Source: an uncultured Schlesneria sp. (GTDB lineage: Bacteria > Planctomycetota > Planctomycetia > Planctomycetales > Planctomycetaceae). From it: a stretch of 41,712 bases of DNA. Below, piece after piece: positions 24,054 through 32,880 of this stretch. The notes beneath the pieces were generated by a model. It ran no database searches. It was not told where the DNA came from and saw only the letters and a list, made by a program, of their open reading frames with translations. Location: positions 1-41,712 of the forward strand of contig CAIULL010000198.1 of NCBI GenBank assembly GCA_903899985.1. Direction: 5' to 3'. The translations under genes and the position numbers were made by a program. Positions within the stretch are counted from its first letter, which is position 1. Every line of letters begins with the position of its first letter.

Positions 24054-24665
24054 TCACCCGAACAGATGCTTGAGACAAATCTGTGACCACGTTTCGAATT
24101 CGTCTGCGGCTTGTATCAATTCTGCGGGATCTGCGAATCCTGTCTCTAAGATCGACTCTTCACGGGGGCGAACTTTTGCTGTGTCTAGGTCAAAAATGTG
24201 AACAATGCCTAAATGGACTCGTCCGACGGGAGTCTCATCGTCGTTGATCAGACCCACGCAAGCATCCTTAAAGCCTGACTCCAGAAAGACTTCTTCCGAA
24301 ATCTCGCGGTGCATCGCTTCAAGATAGCGTCTGTCACCAGAAATTTGGTCAGTTGAGGAAATATGGCCGCCGATGCCAATCGATCGCTTACTGTGCAGTC
24401 GCCCCTCGCCCCCCTTTTTACCTCTTTTATAGTAGAACACCTGACCCGCGTGTCGGAAAATGCAATACGGGATCAGTTGCTTGTAGCTTGGGTCTTCCTC
24501 AACTTCGTTACGGGGTCGAAAGCTTGTATGTGATGGATCGAGCAGCGTTCCGATGTATCGCTCGATATTGGCATTAAACCCCTGGAAATAACCGAGTTCT
24601 TGAAACAGGAGCGTTGGAACAACAAGGACATGCTCAATCGGTTCTTGATTTACTGTTGCCGTCAT
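24054..24665 (-). CDS. Nudix-family phosphohydrolase
   Basis: 203 residues, like the predicted phosphoesterases of COG4112. The Nudix box is present in shortened form: GDRRYLEAMHREISEE with REISEE at 120-125 carrying the metal-binding glutamates. The preceding strand SIGIGGHIS (95-103) fits the Nudix fold, and VHLGIVHIFDL a later strand. The substrate, probably a nucleotide derivative, is not evident. No signal peptide. The gene runs in the same direction as the exported protein gene at 23257-23958, 95 bp before it, but co-transcription is uncertain. Confidence 0.82.
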   Translation of the reverse strand: MTATVNQEPIEHVLVVPTLLFQELGYFQGFNANIERYIGTLLDPSHTSFRPRNEVEEDPSYKQLIPYCIFRHAGQVFYYKRGKKGGEGRLHSKRSIGIGGHISSTDQISGDRRYLEAMHREISEEVFLESGFKDACVGLINDDETPVGRVHLGIVHIFDLDTAKVRPREESILETGFADPAELIQAADEFETWSQICLKHLFG

Positions 24666-25015
24666 GAAAATAGCTCTCGTTTGGGTGAAGAAATGACCCG
24701 TAAGGAAACTGAAGATGCCGTTTGGATGGAAATGATCGTTTTATTGCCAACAGCATTTTCTGCCTGAAATTGGATTGCCTGACAGAAACGAATGATATGG
24801 GACCGCTGTTGTACGTTCCATCTCAGGGGCGATCGATTGTTGCTGTGGTTGCATTTCTTTTCTCGCTCGCTAGATTGAAATACGCGACAAATGGATGTTG
24901 ATGTCCATTTGTGTGTTTTATGGCGAGCAACTTCCGCCGCGACTGATTGTTGTTGCTTGAGCAACACCGCAGATGCTCGCCGCTCTCTACTGGTTCTATT
25001 GAGGAGACAGGCTAC
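24666..25015. other. Gene-free interval upstream of the small cytochrome
   Basis: 350 bp between divergent genes. No supported coding frame; it holds the stem-loop at 24865-24928 and presumably both promoters. Confidence 0.5.
24865..24928 (+). promoter_or_regulatory. Two-tier stem-loop in the cytochrome leader
   Basis: Inner stem ACAAATGGA (24887-24895) pairs perfectly with TCCATTTGT (24904-24912); an outer GCTCGC (24865-24870) pairs with GCGAGC (24923-24928). It ends 87 bases before the cytochrome start. There is no T run after it, so it is more likely a leader structure or protein-binding site than a terminator. Confidence 0.4.
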
Positions 25016-25432
25016 ATGAGACGGTTGTTATGCATCGCAATGATTGTCGGAATTGTCTCGGTCCTTTCGGCCGTGGCTTCAGCCCAAGTCAAAAAGGGTA
25101 AGACCAGAGTCTTAACAACAAAACAGATGATGTCAGGTTTCATCAAGCCAAATTGTGCTGGCATTGGCGAAGGTCTGAAGGCGGCTCCCGCTGACGATAA
25201 AGCTTGGGATGAACTCGCGACCAAAGCGGCCTTGCTGAATGAATCCAGCTTTATGCTGATGGACGACGGTCGCTGTCCTGACGCTGAATGGGCTAATGCC
25301 TCCAAAGCACTTCGAGATGGAAGTGCGGCGGTCCTGACGAAGATCGAAGCAAAAGACTATGCTGGCGCACAAGAGGCATTTAAGGGGGTTACGGGTTCGT
25401 GTGCGGCATGTCACAAAGTCCACAAAAAGTAA
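25016..25432 (+). CDS. Small periplasmic c-type cytochrome (class II-like)
   Basis: 138 residues. A signal peptide covers about 1-23 (LLCIAMIVGIVSVLSAVASAQ). The single haem motif CAACH is at 129-133, seven residues from the C-terminus, as in class II (cytochrome c'-type) proteins with a four-helix bundle and a C-terminal haem. No clear distal Met ligand is evident. The ATG at 25016 has GAGGAG nine bases upstream and gives a proper signal peptide; the frame is open further upstream but the extension is not signal-like. It stands alone with a strong terminator. Likely role: electron transfer or small-ligand binding in the periplasm. Confidence 0.85.
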   Translation: MRRLLCIAMIVGIVSVLSAVASAQVKKGKTRVLTTKQMMSGFIKPNCAGIGEGLKAAPADDKAWDELATKAALLNESSFMLMDDGRCPDAEWANASKALRDGSAAVLTKIEAKDYAGAQEAFKGVTGSCAACHKVHKK

Positions 25433-25450
25433 GTCGCAATCATCCTTGAG

Positions 25451-25483
25451 AAAAGGGCACGCGATGGGCGCGCCCTTTTTTGT
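25451..25483 (+). terminator. Rho-independent terminator after the cytochrome
   Basis: AAAAGGGC and GCCCTTTTTT form a hairpin through CGC/GCG in the centre, with the T run as part of the right arm. Confidence 0.85.
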
Positions 25484-25672
25484 TAGTTGGATAAGAATCG
25501 CTATTGTCTATTGCGAAGTTTGATCGCTACGGGGAAGCTATTTGCAGCCTTGATCTCGAAGTCGGATCAATGAACGAATTTCTTCGGCACGTTTCTTGGC
25601 GACCAAAGCAATCGAGGAATTCGGCTCAATTGTTAGTAGGTTCAAGTATTTTTCGGTTATCAGGAAGTCTCT

Positions 25673-26983
25673 GTGAAAGATCTTGCGATTCGGGTCGAGG
25701 GCTTGTCAAAGTCGTTTCGGCTGGGGCATCGCCTCTCATACCACCGCTTTTCTGAATTCCTCGAGAACATTGCGAAAAATGTCGCCTCTCTTCCAAAGCG
25801 ACTAATCAGCCCCGGCACGAAAACGCCATCAGTCGAAACTGATAGCTTTTGGGCATTAAAAGACGTCTCTTTTGAAGTCAAGCAGGGAGAAGTTTTCGGA
25901 TTCATCGGTCGCAATGGTGCTGGCAAAAGTACGCTTTTGAAACTACTTTCGCGGATTACTCGTCCCACTGAAGGACGAATTGAATTGCATGGGCGTGTCG
26001 GTAGTCTTCTCGAAGTTGGTACGGGATTTCATCCCGAACTCACGGGTCGTGAGAACATCTATCTGAACGGTGCCGTTCTCGGGATGACTCGTCAGGAAAT
26101 ACGAAAGAAATTCGACGAAATTGTGGCTTTTTCGGAAGTCGAGAAATTTCTCGATACCGCCGTCAAATATTATTCAAGTGGAATGTACGTCAGGCTGGCG
26201 TTTGCTGTTGCAGCTCATCTGGAGCCCGAGATCCTGATTGTTGATGAAGTACTGGCGGTCGGTGATGCAGCGTTTCAGCAAAAATGTATGGGAAAGATGG
26301 GTGCAGCCAGCCGGCAGGGAAAGACTGTGCTGATTGTGTCGCACAGTCTTCCTGTGATCACGAATCTTTGCCAGCGCGCAATTCTTCTGGACGGCGGTCG
26401 CGTTACGGCAGTCGGTCATCCAACCGACGTCGTCAAACAGTATCTGGCAAAAGTCAGATCGGCGTCTGGCGAAGTTGTCTGGTCGTCACCTGAAACTGCT
26501 CCGGGGACTGAAATGGTTCGATTACATGCTGTGAGAATCGTTCAAGAGGGGAACGACGGCCCCACAGCAGACGTCGATATCGCCAAAGAGATTGGAATCC
26601 AGATCAGCTATTGGAATCTTGTTCCAGACCAGCAACTCTACACGGCGCTCTGGTTAAAAGATTCGAACGGCACATTCGTGCTGGCAACATCCAACGTCCG
26701 TGCGATCAGTTCGACCGACGACCCGTGGTATGGAACACCACAACCGACCGGCCTTTACGAATCGACCTGCGTGATTCCCGGCAATTTTCTCAATGAAGGT
26801 CGGTATGTCATCTCGGCGATCGTGGGTCGAGTTCCGCAGAAGACCACGATTCTCGAAGAATCAGTCCTGACGTTCGATGTTCACGACACGGGTGCCATGC
26901 GAGAAGAGTACTTTGGAAATTGGACGGGGCCTGTGATTCGACCCCGTTTGCCCTGGAATACAATCCAACAGAGTTCGGGTTGA
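25673..26983 (+). CDS. Wzt-like ABC transporter ATPase (polysaccharide export)
   Basis: 436 residues. The ATPase domain has Walker A GRNGAGKST (about 80-88), the Wzt-type signature YSSGMYVRLAFA (about 167-178), Walker B LIVDEVLAVGD and H-loop VSHS. An insert between the first strand and WALKDVSFEV is typical of O-antigen/teichoic-type exporters. The C-terminal ~180 residues form a beta-rich Wzt-type domain (IGIQISYWN, LYESTCVIPGNFLNEGRYVIS) that in characterised systems recognises the end-modified glycan. The start is GTG at 25673 with AGGAAG upstream. The membrane partner Wzm is not adjacent; the gene at 27010-29214 is a complete exporter of a different class. Either Wzm is outside the window or upstream of another locus. 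Confidence 0.93.
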   Translation: MKDLAIRVEGLSKSFRLGHRLSYHRFSEFLENIAKNVASLPKRLISPGTKTPSVETDSFWALKDVSFEVKQGEVFGFIGRNGAGKSTLLKLLSRITRPTEGRIELHGRVGSLLEVGTGFHPELTGRENIYLNGAVLGMTRQEIRKKFDEIVAFSEVEKFLDTAVKYYSSGMYVRLAFAVAAHLEPEILIVDEVLAVGDAAFQQKCMGKMGAASRQGKTVLIVSHSLPVITNLCQRAILLDGGRVTAVGHPTDVVKQYLAKVRSASGEVVWSSPETAPGTEMVRLHAVRIVQEGNDGPTADVDIAKEIGIQISYWNLVPDQQLYTALWLKDSNGTFVLATSNVRAISSTDDPWYGTPQPTGLYESTCVIPGNFLNEGRYVISAIVGRVPQKTTILEESVLTFDVHDTGAMREEYFGNWTGPVIRPRLPWNTIQQSSG

Positions 26984-27009
26984 TCAACCCTGCAAATCGG
27001 CGAGGGATG

Positions 27010-29214
27010 TTACCAGCCAATATCCTTTGTCAATTCTTGCTGAGCCTTATGAAGAGCAGCGTATGCCCCGTTGATTTTCAGAAGCTCATCGTGAGTTCCA
27101 ATTTCGACGAGGCGACCCCGTTCGATCACCATGATTCGATCGGCCTGGCTGAGCGTACTTAATCGGTGGGCAATGGCGATCGTCGTCCGCCCTCGTACAA
27201 GATTCTGCAATGCTTCTTGAATTTGGCGTTCCGTTGTCGAGTCGAGCGCCGACGTCGCTTCGTCCAGGATTAAGATTCGCGGGTCGATCAACAATGCACG
27301 TGCGATGCTGATTCGTTGGCGTTCTCCACCTGATAAGGACTGACCGCGTTCCCCAACGAGCGAGTCATAGCCATCCGCCAGCTGAAGTATGAATTCGTGT
27401 GCCCGAGCTGCTTTGGCGGCATCAATGATCTGTTGCCGGGTCGCGTTCGGAAGCCCATACGCAATGTTCTCGGCGATTGTTCCGTAAAACAGGAACGGGT
27501 CTTGAAGCACGATTCCGACGTTCCTGCGGTAGGGTTCGACTTTGTAACTACGGATATCGACGCCATCGACCAGGATCGACCCTTCGGCAACGTCGAAAAA
27601 CCGGCAGACAAGGTTAATCAGGGTGCTCTTTCCGGCGCCTGTATGACCGACGAGTCCGATCATTTCACCCGCTGCGATTTTTAACGAGAAATCACGGATC
27701 ACTTTGCGATTACCATAACGAAATCCGACATGTCGGAATTCGAGCTCGCCTCGCAGTTTGTCGATTGGTACCGGCTTGGCAGGTTCAGGGACACTGGAAA
27801 CACGATCGAGGATTTCGAAGATCCGTTGCGCACTCGCCGCAGCACGTTGAGATGCGTTTACAATACGGCTCATCATTTCCAGCTTGCCATAGAACTTCTC
27901 ACTGAGAAGAACGACGGTCGTTAACGAACCGACACTGAAATGTGGATCACGGCGACCGATGAGCCAGACACCACAGACCCAGACGACGAGAACACCCAAA
28001 TGGTTGAGAAATGTGATCAAGGGCCAGAAAAATGTCCAAAGCGAATTGACCCGGTTATTCGTGGTCACAACCAGTTCATTCGCTGTTGAAAACCGTTCGA
28101 TTTCCCGATCTTCCTGCGCAAAAGCTTTCACGACTCGAATGCCGGGAATCGTGTCTGCCAGAACACTCGACATCGCTCCCCAGGCACGGCTGGAGGCTTG
28201 GAATCCCGTTTGTAATTTGTCGCGCGCGTAGTACATCAGCCAGATAATGAACGGAAAGGGAAGCAATGCCACGAGAGCGACCTGGTAGTTTTCACGAAAC
28301 AGGGCATAGGCAACGACAAACAACAGGATTGTATTGGCCGTGAAATCGACGATGCTGTCTGAAAGGAACGAGCAAAGTCGGTCAGAATCGCTACTGATAC
28401 GCGACATCAAGTCGCCAGTCCGCTTGCCTCCGAAGTATTCCAGCGACAGTTTTTGCAGGTGCGAGTAAGTCCGCCGCCGCAGATCGCCAGTGACTCGTTC
28501 ACTCACCCAGGCAAGAATCGCCCCTTGGCCCCATCCCAATAACCATGCGATCACAGCCGATCCCAGCATGATTCCCAGGTAATAAAAAGCCTGACCCATA
28601 ATCGGGGGCTGGTCTTCCCCGTAGTTTTTTAACAGGTCAACGAGCGGTTTCGTCATTTCAATCGTTTTGACTTCAGCGATGGCGGCCGTCAACGTCATCG
28701 AAAGTGCGACGATCATCCAAAAGACATGGGGTCTCGCAAATTGCCAAAGCCTTAATAATGCTGTTGTATCTGGAACGGGTTCGTGATCCTCCGGTTCGGG
28801 GATCTCGTCATCTTCAACGACATCATCTGAAACCGTTCGTTGAGACTTCTGGTCCTCAAAGCGGTCCCCGAGTATCAGTGCTGACGGCCCCTGAGCAATC
28901 GTGTAGTGCCAAACACTCAGTCTTCGATCAAGACCCGCCAGTTCAAGTGTTCCTAAACCAGCCCTGTCTTTTGTTTTGATCTTGTCGATATCGCTGAGTG
29001 CCCATTCCTGGAAACCAGTTTCGACGGAATAGCTGAGAAATCTTCGGTTTGTGAGAACAAGGAGTGTCTTGCGATAAAATCGGTTTGAATCGATGTCTGA
29101 AACCATGAAAGCGACAATCGTTTCGCCTTCGGAAAGTCGCGAAACCAATGGTTCTCGCAACGAGGCTTCAACGATTGGCCAACCGTCGAGAGAGGGTTTG
29201 TGACCCGTGTTCAA
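27010..29214 (-). CDS. MsbA-like ABC exporter with N-terminal PH-like domain
   Basis: About 734 residues. Residues ~1-110 hold a non-ABC domain with YRKTLLVLTNRRFLSYS and WALSDIDKIKTKDRAGLG, the pattern of bacterial PH-like domains that bind membranes. An acidic linker (SDDVVEDDEIPEPEDHEP) leads to a six-helix ABC membrane domain and an ATPase domain with GHTGAGKST, LSGGERQRISIARAL and ILDEATSALDS. The start is uncertain: I favour TTG at 29214 with GGAA seven bases before it, because the upstream extension to 29355 is Cys-rich and unlike protein. Such fused half-transporters act as homodimers and export lipids or lipid-linked molecules. It converges on the Wzt-like gene with 26 bp between the stops. 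Confidence 0.9.
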   Translation of the reverse strand: MNTGHKPSLDGWPIVEASLREPLVSRLSEGETIVAFMVSDIDSNRFYRKTLLVLTNRRFLSYSVETGFQEWALSDIDKIKTKDRAGLGTLELAGLDRRLSVWHYTIAQGPSALILGDRFEDQKSQRTVSDDVVEDDEIPEPEDHEPVPDTTALLRLWQFARPHVFWMIVALSMTLTAAIAEVKTIEMTKPLVDLLKNYGEDQPPIMGQAFYYLGIMLGSAVIAWLLGWGQGAILAWVSERVTGDLRRRTYSHLQKLSLEYFGGKRTGDLMSRISSDSDRLCSFLSDSIVDFTANTILLFVVAYALFRENYQVALVALLPFPFIIWLMYYARDKLQTGFQASSRAWGAMSSVLADTIPGIRVVKAFAQEDREIERFSTANELVVTTNNRVNSLWTFFWPLITFLNHLGVLVVWVCGVWLIGRRDPHFSVGSLTTVVLLSEKFYGKLEMMSRIVNASQRAAASAQRIFEILDRVSSVPEPAKPVPIDKLRGELEFRHVGFRYGNRKVIRDFSLKIAAGEMIGLVGHTGAGKSTLINLVCRFFDVAEGSILVDGVDIRSYKVEPYRRNVGIVLQDPFLFYGTIAENIAYGLPNATRQQIIDAAKAARAHEFILQLADGYDSLVGERGQSLSGGERQRISIARALLIDPRILILDEATSALDSTTERQIQEALQNLVRGRTTIAIAHRLSTLSQADRIMVIERGRLVEIGTHDELLKINGAYAALHKAQQELTKDIGW

Positions 29215-29474
29215 GGGAAAGTTCCGTTCTTGAAAAGTAGGGTATTTACAATTGCAAGAGAGATTAACGATCTCAACTCGTTCGCACCAACGATGGCGGG
29301 TCGGTATTATTCCAACAAAATCGATTTGATTCGTTTCACGAGCATTGCAGGACAATATTCACAATATTGTGGCCTCTCATTTCACTGCGACAATTGCACC
29401 GTGATTTAATCGCGATTTACAAAGCTGAAATGTTTCTCTTTTGACCTTTTCATTGAATCAATCAGGAGTTTCCC

Positions 29475-30404
29475 ATGTCAATTTCTCGCCGTGACTTGCT
29501 TCATTCCGCCGTTGCCGCTGGAGCGGTTGCCAGTGTTGGTCAGGATGCCATTCTTGCCGCAGCGGACAAAGTTGCGGTCAATGGACGAATCAAGCATTCC
29601 GTTGTCTTCTGGTGTTTTAATGTTGCGGGAGACAAATGGGACATCGATAAGACCTGTCAGATCGCCAAAGGGATGGGAATCCAATCGGTGGAAATCTGTG
29701 GACCGGAAACGTGGGATGTCCTCAAGAAACACGGCCTCACCTGTGCCATCGCGCCAAACGGCATGCCAGGTGGTGCCCCTTTCATGAAAGGGTTCAATAA
29801 CCCCCGGTATCAAGATCAGGTCATCGCGACGACCAGCAAAATGATCGACGACTGTGCGGCGGCAAATGTCCCCAACGTGATCGCATTCACTGGCTACAAG
29901 TGGAACGATGCTGATGATCCGAAGAGTGGCGAAATCTCGCTCGAAGACGGAGCAAAAAACTGTATTGCCGGGTTGAAAAAAATCGCAGGACATGCCGAGA
30001 AAAAAGGGGTCACGATTTGCCTTGAACACCTCAATTCTCGTGATGGTTCCCACCCGATGAAAGGCCATCCTGGGTACCAGGGAGACGATATTGACTATGT
30101 CTGTGATATCGTGCGAAAAGTTGGCTCGCCACGCGTGAAGGTTCTGTTCGATATCTACCACGTTCAGATCATGAACGGCGACGTCATTCGTCGGCTTGAA
30201 CAACATAAGGACGTCATCGGACATATTCACACGGCTGGAAATCCTGGCCGAGCAGAACTTGACGACAAACAGGAAATCAATTACCCGCCGATCATGAGAA
30301 AATTGATTGAAATTGGTTATCAGGGGTACGTCGGGCACGAATTCATTCCGACCCGTGACCCGCTGGTCGGGCTTCGCGAAGCAGTGAAACTCTGCGACGT
30401 TTGA
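29475..30404 (+). CDS. Exported TIM-barrel sugar isomerase-like protein (hydroxypyruvate isomerase type)
   Basis: 309 residues. The N-terminus SRRDLLHSAVAAGAVASVG is a Tat signal. The rest is an AP-endonuclease-2/xylose-isomerase-like barrel with metal-binding residues in typical places: Glu in VTICLEHLNS, Asp and His in LFDIYHVQ, His in IGHIHTAGNPGR and Glu in GYVGHEF. The order and spacing match hydroxypyruvate isomerase-like proteins. Tat-exported members are common in planctomycetes, and their substrate in the periplasm is unknown. The ATG at 29475 has AGGAG eight bases upstream. A terminator-like hairpin follows. Confidence 0.9.
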   Translation: MSISRRDLLHSAVAAGAVASVGQDAILAAADKVAVNGRIKHSVVFWCFNVAGDKWDIDKTCQIAKGMGIQSVEICGPETWDVLKKHGLTCAIAPNGMPGGAPFMKGFNNPRYQDQVIATTSKMIDDCAAANVPNVIAFTGYKWNDADDPKSGEISLEDGAKNCIAGLKKIAGHAEKKGVTICLEHLNSRDGSHPMKGHPGYQGDDIDYVCDIVRKVGSPRVKVLFDIYHVQIMNGDVIRRLEQHKDVIGHIHTAGNPGRAELDDKQEINYPPIMRKLIEIGYQGYVGHEFIPTRDPLVGLREAVKLCDV

Positions 30405-30448
30405 TCGCTCGCTGATCGTCCAACAACGCTGAAATGCCTGGTTAAGTC

Positions 30449-30490
30449 CACTGGCGTGCGTCTTCGCTCGCCAGTGTTCTTCGTTTTATC
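30449..30490 (+). terminator. Terminator after the isomerase-like gene
   Basis: CACTGGCG (30449-30456) pairs with CGCCAGTG (30469-30476), followed by TTCTTCGTTTT. Confidence 0.7.
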
Positions 30491-30577
30491 CAGTGTTTTT
30501 ACAGTCAATTCGGTATGAAGATACCAGCGGCGAAAAGCAGACGCTGGCAGCATCAACATCATTAGAATTCTGACAGA

Positions 30578-31648
30578 TCATTCAGCAGACGAAAGCTGTT
30601 CATGCGCTGACAGAATCAGTCGCTCGGTTTCTTCCCAGCCGATGCAGCCGTCAGTGATGGAAACTCCGTATTTAAGCTTCGTCAAATCGCTTGTCAGCGG
30701 CTGGTTGCCGGGCATCAAGTTGCTTTCGAGCATTAAGCCCACGATGTTTTTGTTGCCGGCAATGCGCTGTGCCAGGCAATCGCCCCAGCAGACATGCTGC
30801 AACAAATAATCTTTGTTGGAATTCGCGTGGCTGCAATCAACCATCAATCGTGGAGGCAGCTTGGCCGCGTTCAGGCGTTTCAGGCTTTCCGCAAGACTTT
30901 CAGGGTTGTAATTCGGTCCAGATTGACCACCACGCAGGATCAGGAAGCCCCACGGATTTCCATGAGTATTGACGATGCAGGTCTGGCCATCATTGTCGAT
31001 ACCCAGAAAACTATGCTGAGAACGCGCCGCCAGCATGGCATCAATGGCCACTTGCAGGCTTCCATTTGTTCCATTTTTGAATCCGACAGGCATCGACAAT
31101 CCGCTTGCCATTTGCCGATGTGTTGGAGACTCGGTTGTTCGGGCACCAATTGCGGTCAAAGAGATCAGGTCGGCGATGTATTGCGGGGTAATTGGTTCCA
31201 GCAATTCTGTTGCGGCAGGGAGCCCCATACTGGCGACTTCCAGAAGGATTCGCCTTCCAATCCGCAATCCGGTCGCGATGTCGAATGTGTCATTCAGATG
31301 TGGGTCGTTGATTAACCCTTTCCAGCCGACGGTTGTTCTCGGTTTTTCAAAGTAGACTCGCATGACAACGAGCAGTTTGTCTTGAACTCGATCAGCAAGT
31401 TGCTTTAACCGGTGTGCATAATCAAGTGCCGCAACGTGATCATGGATGGAACAGGGACCGACCACGACAATCAACCTGGATTCTTCGCCTGAAAGAATCC
31501 TCTTAATCGACTCCCGTGCCTCAATGACCGTTTTGACGGCAACGTCAGAAATGGTCTCTTCCTGCTTCAGGTAGCGAGGGGCAACGAGAGGGACTGTCTC
31601 ACGAACGTGAACATCTTGCAGTGGTTGATTTGGCAGCGAATTCGTCAT
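30578..31648 (-). CDS. 3-deoxy-7-phosphoheptulonate synthase, class I (AroF/G/H type)
   Basis: 356 residues, the usual length for the E. coli-type enzyme. Motifs: VVVGPCSIHD, MRVYFEKPRTTVGWKGLINDP, ELLEPITPQY, IGARTTESPTHRQMASGLS, VGFKNGTNG and MVDCSHANSNKD, which carry the phosphoenolpyruvate, erythrose 4-phosphate and metal sites. It makes DAHP, the first step of aromatic amino acid synthesis. The start is ATG at 31648 with AGGAAAG upstream; the frame to 31720 is an unlikely extension. Feedback specificity (Phe, Tyr or Trp) cannot be assigned by eye, so I give no symbol. It stands alone on the minus strand. Confidence 0.96.
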   Translation of the reverse strand: MTNSLPNQPLQDVHVRETVPLVAPRYLKQEETISDVAVKTVIEARESIKRILSGEESRLIVVVGPCSIHDHVAALDYAHRLKQLADRVQDKLLVVMRVYFEKPRTTVGWKGLINDPHLNDTFDIATGLRIGRRILLEVASMGLPAATELLEPITPQYIADLISLTAIGARTTESPTHRQMASGLSMPVGFKNGTNGSLQVAIDAMLAARSQHSFLGIDNDGQTCIVNTHGNPWGFLILRGGQSGPNYNPESLAESLKRLNAAKLPPRLMVDCSHANSNKDYLLQHVCWGDCLAQRIAGNKNIVGLMLESNLMPGNQPLTSDLTKLKYGVSITDGCIGWEETERLILSAHEQLSSAE

Positions 31649-32019
31649 TGGTCTTTCCTGGTATTTGCGAAAAATCAGTATAGGTTCGACACCGTCTGCT
31701 CGCCATTGGTTCTCCCTCATTTTTTGTCACGGAAATTCATTTTGAGTCAATTGGATAACTGGGAACTGTTATAAGGCCCTTGATTTCATTTCATCGTTTT
31801 TCAGGGAAGCAATTCAATTTGTCACTTTGGTTCTGCGAAAAGGTCGCCTTGTCTGAGAATTTTCCTTTCGATTCAGTAATTTCATTTTCCTGGACCTGAA
31901 TCAAGGGCGATTGACTGTTGGTAGAGTGGTCACAACGTTGCTGGATCACTAGGATTCCGTAACAAGTTCCGGCGGATTCAAATCCTCCAAATCCTGTTCT
32001 TCAGACCAGAAATTGACAG
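31649..32019. other. Gene-free divergent promoter interval
   Basis: About 370 bp between the DAHP synthase gene and mqnD. I see no coding frame, no clear terminator and no recognisable riboswitch or T-box. Promoters of both genes are expected here. Confidence 0.5.
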
Positions 32020-32862
32020 ATGTCCGAAAAGACTTTAATTCGCGTCGGCCATAGCCCTGATCCTGACGACGCATTCATGTTTTATGCCCTCGCAAAAGAC
32101 AAAATCGAGACGGGACCCTATCGTTTCACGCATGAATTGCAGGATATTCAGACGCTGAATGAGCGGGCACTTCGTGGTGAGCTGGAGCTGACGGCCGTCA
32201 GCTTGCACGGATATGCATACCTTACAGATCGTTATGCCCTGTGCGCATGCGGATGCAGTATGGGTGACGACTACGGACCCATGATTGTCGCTCGGCAACC
32301 AGGCAGTCTTAATGATTTTCGCGGGAAGACGATCGCCGTCCCCGGCAAGCTGACGACGGCTTATCTGGCATTAAAACTGGCATTAGGTGACGATTTTACG
32401 CCTGTTGTTTATCCCTTCGACGAGATCCTCGCAGTGACTCGTGAGGGTAAGGTCGACGCAGGGTTGATTATTCACGAGGGGCAACTGACGTATCAGAACG
32501 ACGGATTGCACCTGATCGTTGACTTGGGAAAGTGGTGGATGAAGGACACGGGATTGCCGTTACCGCTCGGAGGAAACGCAATTCGACGCGATCTCGGTCA
32601 AAAAGCCATGGGTGAAGTAACAACCCTGTTGAAGCAAAGCATCCAATTTGCCCTGGATCATCGAGCAGAGGCTCTCGCGTATGCGTTGCAGTTCGGACGC
32701 GACCTCGATCGCAGTCAGGCCGATAAATTCGTCGGAATGTATGTCAATGATTGGACGCTGGATTTTGGTGAGCGCGGACGAAAGGCAGTGACGCTGCTGC
32801 TCGATCGGGCGTATCAGGCCAAAATTATCCCGCATCCCGTTCAGCTTGAATTTATCGGGTGA
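32020..32862 (+). CDS. mqnD: 1,4-dihydroxy-6-naphthoate synthase (futalosine pathway)
   Basis: 280 residues, the normal MqnD length. The N-terminal HSPDPDDAFMF (11-21) is the family hallmark, followed by the periplasmic-binding-protein-like fold with ELTAVSLHGYAYL, YGPMIVAR, KTIAVPGKLTTAYLALKL, VDAGLIIHEGQLTY and LGKWWMKDTGLPLPLGGNAI. It converts cyclic dehypoxanthine futalosine to 1,4-dihydroxy-6-naphthoate in menaquinone synthesis by the mqn route, which planctomycetes commonly use. Other mqn genes are not in this window. The next gene starts 18 bp later and is probably co-transcribed. Confidence 0.93.
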   Translation: MSEKTLIRVGHSPDPDDAFMFYALAKDKIETGPYRFTHELQDIQTLNERALRGELELTAVSLHGYAYLTDRYALCACGCSMGDDYGPMIVARQPGSLNDFRGKTIAVPGKLTTAYLALKLALGDDFTPVVYPFDEILAVTREGKVDAGLIIHEGQLTYQNDGLHLIVDLGKWWMKDTGLPLPLGGNAIRRDLGQKAMGEVTTLLKQSIQFALDHRAEALAYALQFGRDLDRSQADKFVGMYVNDWTLDFGERGRKAVTLLLDRAYQAKIIPHPVQLEFIG

Positions 32863-32880
32863 TGCTCCGGAGTTTGGCAG

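Noticed and set aside
29478-30338. 286-residue minus-strand frame opposite the isomerase-like gene
   Set aside because: The plus-strand gene has Tat signal, metal residues and a ribosome site; the minus frame shows none.
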